This document shows positions 32,123 through 43,227 of a stretch of DNA of 64,000 bases, in pieces; positions within the stretch are counted from its first letter, which is position 1, and each line of letters begins with the position of its first letter. The position numbers were made by a program, and so were the translations under genes. Below the pieces are notes generated by a model that was given only the letters and a program-made list of their open reading frames with translations, searched no databases and was not told where the DNA came from. This DNA is from Euglena gracilis (lineage: Eukaryota > Euglenida > Euglenophyceae > Euglenales): positions 14,240,387-14,304,386 of the forward strand of contig CP154954.1 in NCBI GenBank assembly GCA_039621445.1. The letters are read 5' to 3'.

Positions 32123-32370
32123 TTTCACACACTGTGTCATTGATTGCCCGTGTCAAGAACAAACCCAAAACCTTGCCGTGTTTTGAGCAGGGGGATTGTT
32201 TCCTTTGCTGGTTTGGGGGGTATCTCTTCCCTGAACACCCTTCCCCGGGCGTTTTGCCCCCTCCTCGTTGCATGCAGGCTTGCCCCAAAAGTGGACCCTC
32301 GGCATTACTTGTTATCTTGGACCTTTTAACAGTTTGGGTTATTTTGCTCATGGCCCAACAAAATTCTTAG
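32123..32370 (+). repeat. Dispersed repeat F, copy 1
   Basis: Matches, in inverse orientation, 40,144-40,376, with clear but diverged identity (shared CCCAAAACCTTGC, TGTTTTGA.CAGGG and GGCCCAACAAAAT). Both copies keep one frame open in the same sense, with shared words PKTL.CFEQG and AQQN. Its nature is unknown. Confidence 0.65.
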
Positions 32371-33000
32371 CATCCAAACTTGGCCCCTTGATATTCTTCC
32401 CCCAGCCTTCCCTTCGTCAATGCTCTGTCTGCTGTCTCCCCCTGCTGTTTCGGAAGGTGAGGCACTTTCCCCCAGGGACGAAAATGTCAGCTCTTTTCCC
32501 TTCTGACCCAGACCTGCCCGGGAAACTGTACTCTCCCCTCTGTCCCCGCTGTCCTGTCTTTATAGGGATTTCTCCTCCCTGTGTAGTCACTGACTTGTTG
32601 TGTGCTTCAGAAAGCAATTTTTTTTGTTTTATCATATTTGCTTGGGTTTTCTTGTTTTATGTGTTCTGGCTTTTCAATTTTTTAAATTTTGTTCCTGGCA
32701 ATGCGAAAAGTTTTCATTAAATTTTCAGCTGTTTTTAAATATTATTGCCTAAAAAAAATTGACACCTGGGGGGGGGGGCCGCAGCTTTTTGCAGCCCTGG
32801 ACCCCCCCTCTCCCCATCAATGAGATTTATTTATTTCCCGCCACCCGAAGGGCGGCTGGACGCTGACGGATTACTCGCTTTTAAGGGTCAACAGCCCTTG
32901 GACCAAAATAGCGCCTTAAAAAGGCTTAAAAAGCCTAAAAAGGTCAGAAAAAGGCCTTAAAATGCTTTAAAATTTCGGGGAAAAGGTGCATTAAAAATAA
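32371..33000. other. Unassigned sequence with G tract and TTAAAAAGGC words
   Basis: A G run (32,769-32,778) lies opposite a C run (32,803-32,809) with GCAGC/GCTGC between, a small hairpin-like arrangement. AAAAGGCCTTAAAA words occur at 32,915-32,975. No gene. Confidence 0.4.
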
Positions 33001-33560
33001 TCATGCCTGCTCCTGGAAAAGAGCAGGAACAGAGAGCAAAAAGAGAGAGGCTTGCGAACGGCTGTCTTGCACGGCTTTCCACACGGGGTCAGTCCAGGGG
33101 TGGAAAGGTCTCTTTGTCACCCGAGGGTGCGCGACTCGCAGCGGCTGAGTGCGTGTGTGGAAGGCCCGGCGCGCTGGCGGTGCGTCAGCGCTGGCGGTGC
33201 AGACCGGAGGGGGGAGCGTCCCAGCCAAGTGGCAGAGGCACAACGGTGGAAGGAAGAGACTGCCAGGGTGGGCCGGCAGCGGCGGTGGGGGACGGGACGA
33301 AACAAACGAGCCGTGGTTTCACCATCATTATTAGGTCAAAGTCAAACACAACAAAGTATTGCTGTCGCCTCGTACGTTTTCACAGATCCTCTTGGCCGTG
33401 GGGAGCTTGGAAACCCGAGGGGTACTTGGAAACTCGCGGGGAAGACTGAGCGACTCGAGGGGGAATATAACCCCACTCCCTGAGTTGACAGCAAAAATAT
33501 TCCGTCTGAGTTGGAAATGCAAAAGAAAGCACTTCTGTCGATCAGAAGGACGGTCCCTAA
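33001..33560 (+). repeat. Degraded older U unit, piece 1
   Basis: Diverged from U at about 3,895-4,510 and from 2,000-2,155. Shared words include GACCGGAGGGGGGAGCGTCC, AAGTGGCAGAGGCACAACGG and GTTTTCACAGATCC. First of several pieces (35,111; 36,301; 37,201; 38,861) that keep the U-to-B order. Confidence 0.75.
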
Positions 33561-34421
33561 CTTAAAAAAAAAAATCCTGTCGCAATACACTTCAACCGAA
33601 AAATAAGGGCTTTTTACATGCAGGCGTCACTCTCCGGAAAGTCCGCAATGGGAAGTGACGATTCCCGCCTTTGATAAAATGACGAATCATGGAGGTCCCT
33701 GAAATCCCTGGTGTCCCTGCACATGTGGATACTCCTTTCTGATGGAGGAGGTCTCTGAATCTCCAAATGCCTCCACAATGATGCGGGTACTTCCGTCATC
33801 TTCGTCTGGGTTTTCTCTTAGGCGGGTTGTCCCTACGGAGGAAAAACAATGTCCCAGAGTGATTACACCATGGTTGGGATCGGTCAATGAAACGGTAAAT
33901 GAACTAAATGGGGAGTTAATGAGTCCAGGGATTGTTGGTCAAAATCTGATCCCAAAAATGGCCCAAAATTCCAAATGTTCCGACTCTGACAATTTTTTTC
34001 TCCAAAACGGCAGAAATTGAGGTTTTGAGAAGTTGAGGCCCCAAAAAAATATGTGGGCCGTGGCAGAGAAAAGGGAATTCAGTCCCCCACTTTGACCTCC
34101 GGAGTTGTATTCTGGTCAAGGTAGTGAACTTGCAGAATTCTGGCAGAATCCTGGAATGTTGTTCTGAAAGAAAAAAAAGTTGTCCAAAAAAAACTAGGGC
34201 AGTGACTCATTCTATTTTGAAAATATTAAATTAGTCATTAAAACTCATTTTGTTTGAAATGTTCTAAAAAAAGAAACATAATTTTATCTTTCCCTTTGAG
34301 AAAAAGATTGTTGTAAAAACGGTTGTATTGATGTGACATAAATACAATTAATAATATAATAACATTTTTTTCCGTTTCTACTTTCACGTTTCTAATGAAA
34401 AAGATCTCAGCTGAAAATTGG
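33561..34421. other. Unassigned AT-rich sequence
   Basis: No repeat, element end or convincing frame seen. It ends at the 8-bp target GCCCCAAA of the next element. Confidence 0.4.
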
Positions 34422-34429
34422 GCCCCAAA

Positions 34430-34814
34430 CAGGGTTCGATATAAGGACAGGTGGGGGGGGGGTGGTCCGGACCCCCCCTGCACCTACCTAAACTGGGGTG
34501 CGGCCCGACTGACCGATTTTCGGCCCGGCGCGAAGCACCAGCCGAAAATTTTTGACCCCCCAAAACGACCAAAAGTGCCATTTTAGGCACTTTTTGGGCC
34601 AAAATGAGCCAAAAAAGCAAAAAAAATTCGGCGCAAAGCGCCGAAGGTAAAAATTGACCCTTTTTGGGGGGTCCTGGGTACCCCCCCAGGGTCGATCCGG
34701 ACCCCCCTGGCAGGTGGGGGGGGTGGTCCGGACCCCCCCCTGCGGGCCAGGAGGGGGGGGGTGGGGGGACACCCCCCACATAAACCATGTACGCCCTCCT
34801 TATATCAAACCCTG
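34430..34814. mobile_element. 385-bp non-autonomous hAT-like element
   Basis: Perfect 8-bp target duplication GCCCCAAA (34,422-34,429 and 34,815-34,822). Left terminus CAGGGTTCGATATAAGGA; the inverted right terminus is CAGGGTTTGATATAAGGA (17 of 18). An 8-bp duplication with CAGGG-type ends is characteristic of hAT elements. The interior holds GGTCCGGACC palindromes next to C/G runs, and an AT-rich core bounded by CGGCGCGAAGCACC and TTCGGCGCAAAGCGCCGAA hairpins. It has no transposase, so movement would have needed one supplied in trans. It interrupts the degraded U unit. Confidence 0.88.
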
Positions 34815-34822
34815 GCCCCAAA

Positions 34823-35110
34823 TTCAGATTTGAATCGGAATCATTTCTAACCAAAACTTTCAAAGTCAACACATGCTCATAACAAAGAGATACAAAAATA
34901 AAATATCCAACACAAAGAAAGAGTTTCAAGAACAGCGTCTTATAACTGCAAATGATATACCGCAACGGACTGTCCCAACCATAAGCCTGGCGGGGGGGGG
35001 GGGTCTGTGGCCCAATGGGGAAAAAAGAACAATGGGCACCTTCATTACCAAAGGACCCTGAATCTTTCTGTTGATTGTCAAAAAGAAAGTGTGAAACCCT
35101 GGGGTGAAAA
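34823..35110. other. Unassigned sequence
   Basis: Nothing recognised apart from a G(13) run at about 34,991. Confidence 0.4.
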
Positions 35111-35850
35111 GGGGTGACTAAATCCGCGAGACTTACCGAGGGTGGTCCTCAGCTTCCATGGTCTCCTCAGGGAAAATGGCATGTGACGGGATGTGACTGG
35201 GAGGCGTGTGACCGCGTGACCTCACGGCGGCGATTTTCCGGAGAAGGAGGGGCAGGCTTGTTTGGGAATCTGGGGAGGGGGGGCAAACACCCCTCCTATC
35301 TCCAGTTTTGGTAGCTGGAAATTCTCACCATCGAGTGCATATTATTACTTTGAGCCTCAAGTGGGTCCTAGAATACACCCCCGGCGCGAAGCGCCGGACG
35401 ATTTTTTATTTTGCCCCCGCAGAGGAGGGGGGGGTGGCGGACCCACTTCCAAAACTAGAAAGGGGGATGGGGGATCCCCCTAGGGGGGGTGACCCCCTAG
35501 GGGTCCCCCATCTACCTCATGTCTGCGGAGCTTCCTATACTACCCTGAGAAGGGGAGACACAAGCAGAACCCACCACTCCTTTGGGGGCATTTCTGACCA
35601 ATTCAGGGGGGGAAAGGTCGAAAAAATTCAATGCCCTCAAACAATGAGTGGAGAGTGAGAGTTACGGGGGGACGGGTGGGAGAGGTCCCGTGGTACTGGT
35701 GGGCTGGGGGATTTTTTTTGGATGCAAATTGGAGAAATTCGGTCCAAAAATGGTCAAAAGTGGGTGTTTTGAGGGTGGGTGTTTGGGTTTTGATAACCTT
35801 AATTTTCAGCTGGAAAAGGGCTGTGGGTCCAGCCAGCACCTGAAGAAAAC
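35111..35850 (+). repeat. Degraded older U unit, piece 2
   Basis: Related to U at about 4,650-5,135: CAGCTTCCATGGTC, GGAGAGTGAGRGT.ACGGGGG, GGGCTGGGGGAT...TTTTGGATGCAAAT and TTTTCAGCTG. The TATATATAAAA run of the young units is absent. A GGCGCGAAGCGCC hairpin (about 35,383) and an inverted CCCCTAGGGGG (35,478-35,510) lie within, perhaps from a nested insertion. Confidence 0.7.
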
Positions 35851-36300
35851 AAGTGTGCTAGACAATTGGAGGTATTCCTGAAAGCGGAAAGTGGAACCAT
35901 CCGACAGGCCACAAACTGGGGTATGCGAAGAAATTCAAAGAAGATGCACGCAAATTATGCTCCCAGATGCTGCTCTGTTTATTTCTGTTCTGCTTTACCT
36001 TGTTTGATTATTTCAATTTATGTCACATTTACATGGTTTCTTGAGCCCTTTCTCATAATACAATTTGTTTGCGATTTTTGTAGTTGTTGTTATTTTTTGT
36101 TGACTGTTCTGTTGTATTCCAGTAATTTTGCTCCTTTGTTCATTTTCAATAGGTTGCATGAGCCGCTCTAGGGTTCTTGTACTTTGCCAACTACGGAGTT
36201 GCCAGATTGAAAAAAGCAGAAAATAGAAAACAATATTAAAAAACAGAAATTATTCGAAAATGCGTGCCAGATAGTTTAAAAAATCAGGTCCCCCTCGCCG
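35851..36300. other. Unassigned AT-rich sequence
   Basis: Very T-rich on the plus strand (35,975-36,150). No family recognised. Confidence 0.4.
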
Positions 36301-37020
36301 AGCACTGCCCTTCGCCGGGGGGGGGGGGGGGCATGTCACAGGGGTATGGGGCGGCACACCCGACACAGACAGTTCCGGGGGTGGACAAGATCCAATATCT
36401 CTGAAAGCTTCTCTGCTTCTGCAATGGCAGGCGCCAAGGTGGAAGGCACGTTCCCACGTTGTTGCATTGGGGAGGTACATGTCCCCGTGGGTTTGAAAGC
36501 CTCCATGGCGGCTCTGTTTGAATTTCCGAGACTTTCATAACGTTGCTTTTTGCTTGCAATTTCTTTGTCCATAGTCAGGTGGAAATGTCCGGTCCATACA
36601 CCACTGAAATCGGAAGGGAAAAAATCGGAGCAACACACAATGTTTGTCATTCTCCCAAACCAAATTACAGGAGTCGCGGAAAATTGCCTGTGAAGTGTCC
36701 CACGGGTAGCTCCCTCCAGCACATTTGATGGTTCAGCGAGGTCAAGCCAGCACACTGCTACCCCGCAAAGCGGTCAAGGTTGGGGGATAAAAGAAGGTCC
36801 GATATAACCCGGACTCAGTGGCACACTTCAGATTGCAAGAGGTGTGCCCCCCAAGCACACAATAACGTCCGCGGTATCGGCGTCTCTGGCCTATGGATGG
36901 TGAAACCCTGGGTGGAATTGCATCCCTGGACTGGGCGAGCCCTTTCCTGTTTTGAGATGTGTCACCGGGGGCTGGATTGTCACCCTCTGCCTCCGGTGAC
37001 CTCGTCTGGTGCCCAAATTG
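36301..37020 (+). repeat. Degraded older U unit, piece 3
   Basis: Related to U at about 5,205-5,580: GAAAGCCTCCATGGCGGCTC, TTTGCTTGCAATT, GGTAGCTC..CAGCACATTTG and CAGTGGCACACTTCAGATTG. The start codon of the 65-codon frame is kept at 36,505 but the frame closes after 11 codons. Confidence 0.75.
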
Positions 37021-37200
37021 ACCAGGTTTAGATTCATAGCTCTTTGCAGCAAAACGAAATCGACACGGTACACGGCACACTTCCCCTGACAAGACCTGGA
37101 AAGGATGGGGGTGCATAGACAATCAATAACCACGAATGAAAAAAAAAAAAACTACGGTGCTTCGCGCCGAAATGGATTCCCATCTTTTTCGTGTTTGTTC

Positions 37201-37300
37201 ATCTTGGAGGCATTAGGTCACAAAAAATCAGCAATGCACCACCAACCGTTTTCTTGAGCCCGAGGGGATCTCACCCTGGTCTAGTACCCTGGTACAAACA
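37201..37300 (+). repeat. Degraded B block, piece 1
   Basis: Related to B at 8,320-8,405: AATCAGCAATGCACCACCAA.CGTTTTCTTG and GGGGATCTCACCCTGG. It sits after the U pieces, in the same order as in the young units. Confidence 0.65.
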
Positions 37301-38860
37301 CCTGTGGACGCCTCCCTGTGGGGCTGCGAGGCGAAGCTGCGAGTGGACTGAAAAAAAAAGACTTAGGCTGTGTGAGGGTGGGGGGTGCAGGGGTGTTGGG
37401 GAGTGTGGGGGCAAATTTGTGGAGCAGCTGGCAGCCAAACTTCGGACCCCTCCTGCCTCCTGGGGGTCCGCTGAAATATTCCATTGAAATCTGGTCAAAA
37501 AATGGTCAAAAGATGGTTTTTTGAGCGCTCAGTTATTTTTTTTTTGCCCCAATATGTTTTCTTTTTTTTCTTCAGCTGAAGCAGACAGGGTGTCCAACCA
37601 GCACATCCTCCTCCACTTACCACCGTCACTCCCCTTCCGTTTTTTTTCGTGGACATTTGATTTTTTGACGTTTCCTCCTGGAAAAATTGTCCTAAATTAT
37701 GAAACTTTAGATCACAAGCAAAAAAACTTTCTTTTTTCGCACTTATCCCCCACCAAGCACCTTTGGGCATCCAGAATTCCAGACCCAGTCATGCTCAGTC
37801 ACGCCCAGTCATGCCCGGTCACGCTGACTCACAGCCAGTCCACACACAGAAATGTCAGTGACAGAAAAGGTCAAAGCTGGCCAAAAGTGGCAAAAAATGA
37901 CCAAAATACTCAAAAACATACAAAGATGGACAGAAAGGGAGAGAAAAGGAGAAGAAGGGTTAACTGTGGCCAAAACTGGCCTGACGAGGTCGAAATTTAC
38001 AATCACGTCCAGTCATGCCCAGTCACGGAACCATAGATTGATTACCTTAACCTCTGGAACCCTTCCCCACGGGGGTGGGGTGCGCCATGGGGCAGAATTT
38101 GGACCAGTAAGGCCGGTGCGGAAAATTCTTTTCAGCTTCTTCGGCCGATTTTGGTAGGATTCTGGGTGGGTGGATGGGTAGGTGACCACCCCGGGGGGGG
38201 GGTCGTGGGTGGGTGGGTTTTTGAAAAAAGGTGGGTGGGTGGGTGGGTTTGGGCCAGGGAAGGAGTGCACCCCCTGGGGTCACTAAATGAGTCTATGCAC
38301 GGAATCCTATCTATGAGTGCCATCAAACCCAGTCACGCCCAGTCACGAACAGTCTTGCCCAGTCGTGCCCAGTCATTTCATAAGTGCTTTCCTGCAAACA
38401 TTTGCACTGCATGCATGCATTCTCTGAAACGGTCACTGTTAAAGAGGAGTGTGCCACTGGGGGAAAAAAACACAGATGCCGCAGGTATAAAAATGTAGCG
38501 GAGCACACGAACCTCACAACTTCCTCTGGTTGGATGGACCAACGTCAAAGGTGGGACCAAGAGAAAATAATATCGTGGTTCAGTGCACTCCTGTGCATTT
38601 GATGAAAACTATTTGACATAAACAAACCCTGCGAAACCAACTGACGGGCATCTGCAGGGAACTTTGGGCAGCAGAGGAGTGGACCAAAAGGCACACGGGC
38701 AAGCACCATTAATCAGGCCCAAAATTTGTCCATTTTAGGCACCCATAGTCAAGCTCAATAAGTTGCCAATTTTGGGCATAGAAAAGTTAGCAAGAGCCAA
38801 AGGCAAAGGCAGCAATGGTCAACAGCCCATGCAGGCAACTACTGAGCATAATTCCCTGCA
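37301..38860. other. Unassigned sequence with CCCAGTCACG clusters
   Basis: Three clusters of 10-bp words (CCCAGTCACG/CCCAGTCATG) at 37,788-37,848, 38,007-38,030 and 38,328-38,372. A GGTGGGTGGGTGGG stretch occupies 38,205-38,252. No gene recognised. Confidence 0.4.
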
Positions 38861-39010
38861 GTTCGCACCGCTTCCACACCTCAATGGTAGCAAGCTTGCC
38901 GCACGGCTTCCGGGCTGCGGCTCCCAAAGGAATGGGGAGAGACTTCTTCGGAAACAGAGGTCTTGAGGCTTCCTGTGATTTTTTTTGTACCCCGAAGCAT
39001 ACCGAGCTAT
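38861..39010 (+). repeat. Degraded B block, piece 2
   Basis: Related to B at 8,425-8,555: CACCTCAATGGTRGCAAGCT, TTGCCGCACGGCTTCC, AAAGGAATGGGGAGAGACTTCT and CCGAAGCA.ACCGAGCT. It completes the older unit. Confidence 0.8.
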
Positions 39011-39280
39011 AAAAATGGTTTATGCAACTTCATTTTGTCGCGTGCCCCAAAAAAAGTCGAAAATATGCAATTTTTTTTAAATTATTACAATTTTGGACTC
39101 TGCAAAAAAATGTAAACCATCGCAGTGTAAAAATTTGCATTCCCCCTTGTCAAAATTGCAGTGTTTGCACATAACCTCCCCCCCCACCCGGCGCTTTGCC
39201 TGGGCACAAATGAAGGGAGGGCCAGGGATGAACCTTAAGCGGCCAAATCTGTGGGGTCAATTTTTGCATTATTGATGGAG

Positions 39281-39350
39281 TAGGGTTAGGGTTAGGAGTT
39301 CGGCCGCACTTTAGGCCTAACTTGTACACGAATCAGTTTAATGCAGTTTA

Positions 39351-39385
<35 letters not shown>

Positions 39386-39392
39386 CACACTA
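39281..39392. repeat. Short TTAGGG run and (TA)n microsatellite
   Basis: TAGGGTTAGGGTTAGG at 39,281-39,296 is two to three telomere-type units. A (TA)n run follows at 39,351-39,386. The telomere-like run is too short to imply a former chromosome end. Confidence 0.7.
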
Positions 39393-40143
39393 TATAATAT
39401 GCATCAATATATGAGTATACACACATGTCAACGTGCAATATATGATGTTGGATGAGCAACACTTCAGGTGAAAAAATGTGTCATGCTGAAGTGAGTGGGC
39501 AGGGCTGGTTACGAAACGCCGTGCTGTCTCCCTGCGACCAAGCCACGTCACGTGCCACCCACGGTCTTTGACACACGCAGTCATAGGCAGGCTTGGCAAA
39601 TAAACTTTTCTTGGCTGTTGAAAAAAAGTATACCAGCCACCTCATCGGTACTTTCAAACCAATACAGCCAGAATTCGCATAAACAAACAACCACTTCAAA
39701 TGAAATTCGTTCGCTGATTTGCAGAAAAACCCTTTTCCTGAAAATATCCAGTCCAGTTTTTCTTGGGACGTCTGTGTGTATATTTCTTTTTGCGGGTTTG
39801 TTCAATAAACCCATTACCCAACACCCGAGGAAAAGAAAAAAGGTGCGGCCAACCAGATTGACCTCTTTTTTTTGAAGACGTTGGCCCAATTACAGATCGC
39901 ACTTCGACCCAGGTGGACCCAAATCTCTCACATGAGCGCAGCACAAAAGTCGAGCTTTAGCCCGGACGAAACCCCTGCCCCATTTACACCGACGGGTCGG
40001 TACGTCGCTTTCATATTCCTTGAAATCCTGGGGCCCCCGGCCCATCGCCCTGGGTGTGGTGGTGTTCCACCATTCATCTGGCATCCAATATCCGTTGTTT
40101 TTCTTCGAGGAAAGAATGTTGCTCCAATTCCCCGCGGTCTATT
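39393..40143. other. Unassigned single-copy sequence
   Basis: Nothing recognised. Confidence 0.4.
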
Positions 40144-40376
40144 GTTAAGGATTTTGTTGGGCCTTGCGCAAAATAAGGCAGAATGTTAAAACACGGGTCC
40201 AAGGTGACAAGGGGGAGGCGTGCATGTAAGGAGGAGGGGGACAAAAAGCCTTGGGGGGTTCTTCAGGGGAGAGACACCTCACCTGAACCAACACGAAAAC
40301 ACCTCCCTGTTCAAAACACAGCAAGGTTTTGGGTGTTCCTGACAGGGGCAACCAATGACACGTTGTGTCTTAGAAA
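40144..40376 (-). repeat. Dispersed repeat F, copy 2 (inverted)
   Basis: Reverse complement of 32,123-32,370 with moderate divergence. Its minus-strand frame (40,145-40,351) is the counterpart of the plus-strand frame in copy 1. It lies immediately before the left flank of U copy 3. Confidence 0.65.
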
Positions 40377-40394
40377 GGAATGCCTGTAAACAAC

Positions 40395-40689
40395 GGTGAA
40401 AGTGGCTGCAGTGCAACGAATGAGGTGCGAAGAAAGGAAACGTTCTCCTGCTATAACACATATAACAAATAGGGTGGAACAAAATGTTTTCTGGCAACCT
40501 GGGTCAGATTGCAGGTGCAAAAGTCCAGGACCAGTGGAGTGAATTCGAATGCCAATATGAAAAGCCAGCATGATGGGACAATTTGCACACAACCATAAAC
40601 ACGTGCGCACATACACACACACACAATGGAAATGGGTTTTTGGTGAGTTCGTTTCTTGGCTGGTATTCTTTCAAGAAATATTCCAAAAA
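40395..40689 (+). repeat. Left flank shared by U copies 1, 3 and 4
   Basis: Matches 2,613-2,906 and 45,735-46,030. It is absent before U copy 2, where unit 1 is joined straight to unit 2. Confidence 0.85.
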
Positions 40690-43227
40690 TTGCAAAACGG
40701 TCATTTTTGGCAAATTTTGATTTTGGGGGGTCAAATAAAAATTTTCTTCAGTCTTGTATCAAAACCACCAACAACCTGCGGACCGCCCTCGTGGGAAATT
40801 TGGACTAGCTGCAGTCCCCCCCCCAGGGTTGAACTGTGAAAACTCATGAAGAAGCGTGATCACTAGGAATTGGTTGCATTGTTCATCATCGTCCAGATCT
40901 CGACGTTTTCTCAACCCGCAACAACTTCCCATCCCTCCTGTTCAACGACCATGAATGTTCGTCTGTGACCAGGGAGGCGGTCGCAGAAACATTTATTTTT
41001 GTTTCTGACCAGGGGGGGGGGTTCGACCAGGTTATGAAATTAGTAGGCAGGGTGGTTTGAACACCTCCAGAGGGGGGAGGTTGGATTCTCTCCTGGGGGC
41101 AAAAATGCTCCTGGGGGAAAAAATGTGCGGGAAAATTTTGGGACTTGAAAAAAGCCCAAAAAATCGCGTTTTCCTATATTTTTAGTCAAAACGTACACCA
41201 ACATCCAGCAGGTGTGTTTAGAAACCTGCAATGGTTGTCTCATTAACCTGGGATATTGACTGAACGATTTGGTGAACGCAAATGTGCACACCAACCGTTT
41301 GTGCAATTGTGAACAGTGGATGCGCCAGCCAAAAATGATGAGTTTGTACATTGTACAAATGGTTATGTCATTTTTACAAACGTATGCAACATACGTACAC
41401 AACATTTCCAGGTTTCATCCTGAAGAACTGAGCATAAAAATGCAGTTCTTCAGTCCTGAAATTGTGGAACAGTCAACATTTCTGAACATTTGAATGGTTG
41501 ACGTGTGCAATTGCACACACCAACCACCCACTTCTTGTTGTTGTCTTGCGTGGCTTTCCACAGGGGAGGAACGGTCCTTTTGCCACCTGAGAGTGAGCAC
41601 CTCGCGGTGGCTGAGCGCGCGTGGAAGGCCCGGCATGCTGGAGGTGCAGTCAGGTCAAGCACCTACAGTTGACCCCAGAATTTTGCCATTTTCGGCCATT
41701 TTCGGCGATTTTTTCCTGTAGGTGGGGGTAAAGTTACCTTTAAATCCCTGCATGCCAACAATGCATTTGATCAATCATGTAAACACATCCAAGCACGTTT
41801 GGTGCTCAGGGATTAAAAATATTCAAAGAGTTTTTGTTACCATATGCAAATGCAAGGTTTTGGGAATAAGCTTCTTTTTCTGAGAGTAGATCAACTTCAA
41901 CCGGAATCCACCAAAGAAACTTTTTTTTCATTTTCGGCCATTTTTACTGTAGGAGCTTGCTGGCGGTGCAGACCGGAGGGGGGAGCGTCCCGGCCAAGTG
42001 GCAGAGGCACAACGGCGGGAGGAAGACACCGCCAGGGTGGGCCGGCAGCGCCAGCAAAGCATGGGACGCCAAAAGCGAACGGCTTAAACATTTTTATTTA
42101 AAAAAAAATGAAACACAACAAAGTTTTGCTGGCGCCCCGACAGTTTTCACAGATCCCGGTGGGGGGCATTGGAAACTTTGGAAAAGCCTTCGAAACTCAG
42201 GTCAGATTTGGGGTGCCTTTGGGTGCCCAGGCAGGCACCCCCCCCCCGGGTGGGGTCGTCACCCGACAATACAGCCTGATCTTGGTGTCAAAAAGCAAAA
42301 TGCGAGGTGAAAACCTGGGGGAGCTCCGGTGCTCCCCCATCCTCAGCTTCCAGGTCCCTTTCTGGAAAATGGCATCCCCACGCCTGGGCAAACCAGCTGC
42401 CCATCCCACCCTGGGGATGGAGGCGACCGAGGCAGAATGCGGCACACGTGCGGTGGCGAGTGAGGGGACGGCGCCTCGGGGCACCGCACTAGACGGGGGC
42501 GTCTGACTGTGTGGGCCCCATGGCGGACGGAGGAGAAGGAAAGACAAGCAGACATTTCAGACCAACTCAGGTGGGAAACAAAAGATCCAAATGCAAATGC
42601 AATCAAAAAACAGGCGGAGAGTGAGGGTGACGGGGGGGGGGTGGGAGAGGGTGGGAGAGGTCCCAGGGCGAAGGTGGGCTGGGGGATCTGTTTTGGATGC
42701 AAATAAATGAAATTTGGTATATATAAAAAAGTCGGTGAAGAGCGGGTGTTTTGAGGGCGGGTGTTATTACCTTAACTTTTCAGCTGAAAAAGGGGGTCCA
42801 GCCAGCACCTTGGCAGCCGGACTTTGGGGTCCTCAAGAAAACACTTAATACTCACACACATTTTCATTTTCCCCGTCGGTTTGAAAGGCATCCATGGCGG
42901 CTCTGTTTGAATTACTGAGATTTTCTTTATATCGCTCTTTTGCTTGCAGTTATCTTTTGCATGGCCAGGCGGAAATGTTTGTTTCATATTCAGCTAACGA
43001 CTTCCCGATAATTGGAACAAGAACAAAACAATCAAAACAATCATTGCTGGAATCACGGAAATTCGCCTGCGAAACCTCCTACCCGCGGTAGGGCACAAGC
43101 ACATTTGATGGTTCAGGGAGGTCAAATTAAAGGCGGTCAGGGGCGATTCAGGCCAGAGTCCACCCTATGGCAGGCTGGGAAGCAGCGTCATTCAGCCAGT
43201 GGCACACTTCAGATTGCAAGAGGTGTT
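40690..43227 (+). repeat. U unit, copy 3
   Basis: Near-identical to copies 1, 2 and 4. It lacks about 125 bp near 41,380-41,400, removing the TATAAAGG motif found at about 6,290 and 46,760. It also lacks the last part of U before B (joined at AAGAGGTGTTGGTTGG). The 65-codon frame is intact at 42,894-43,091. Confidence 0.9.
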
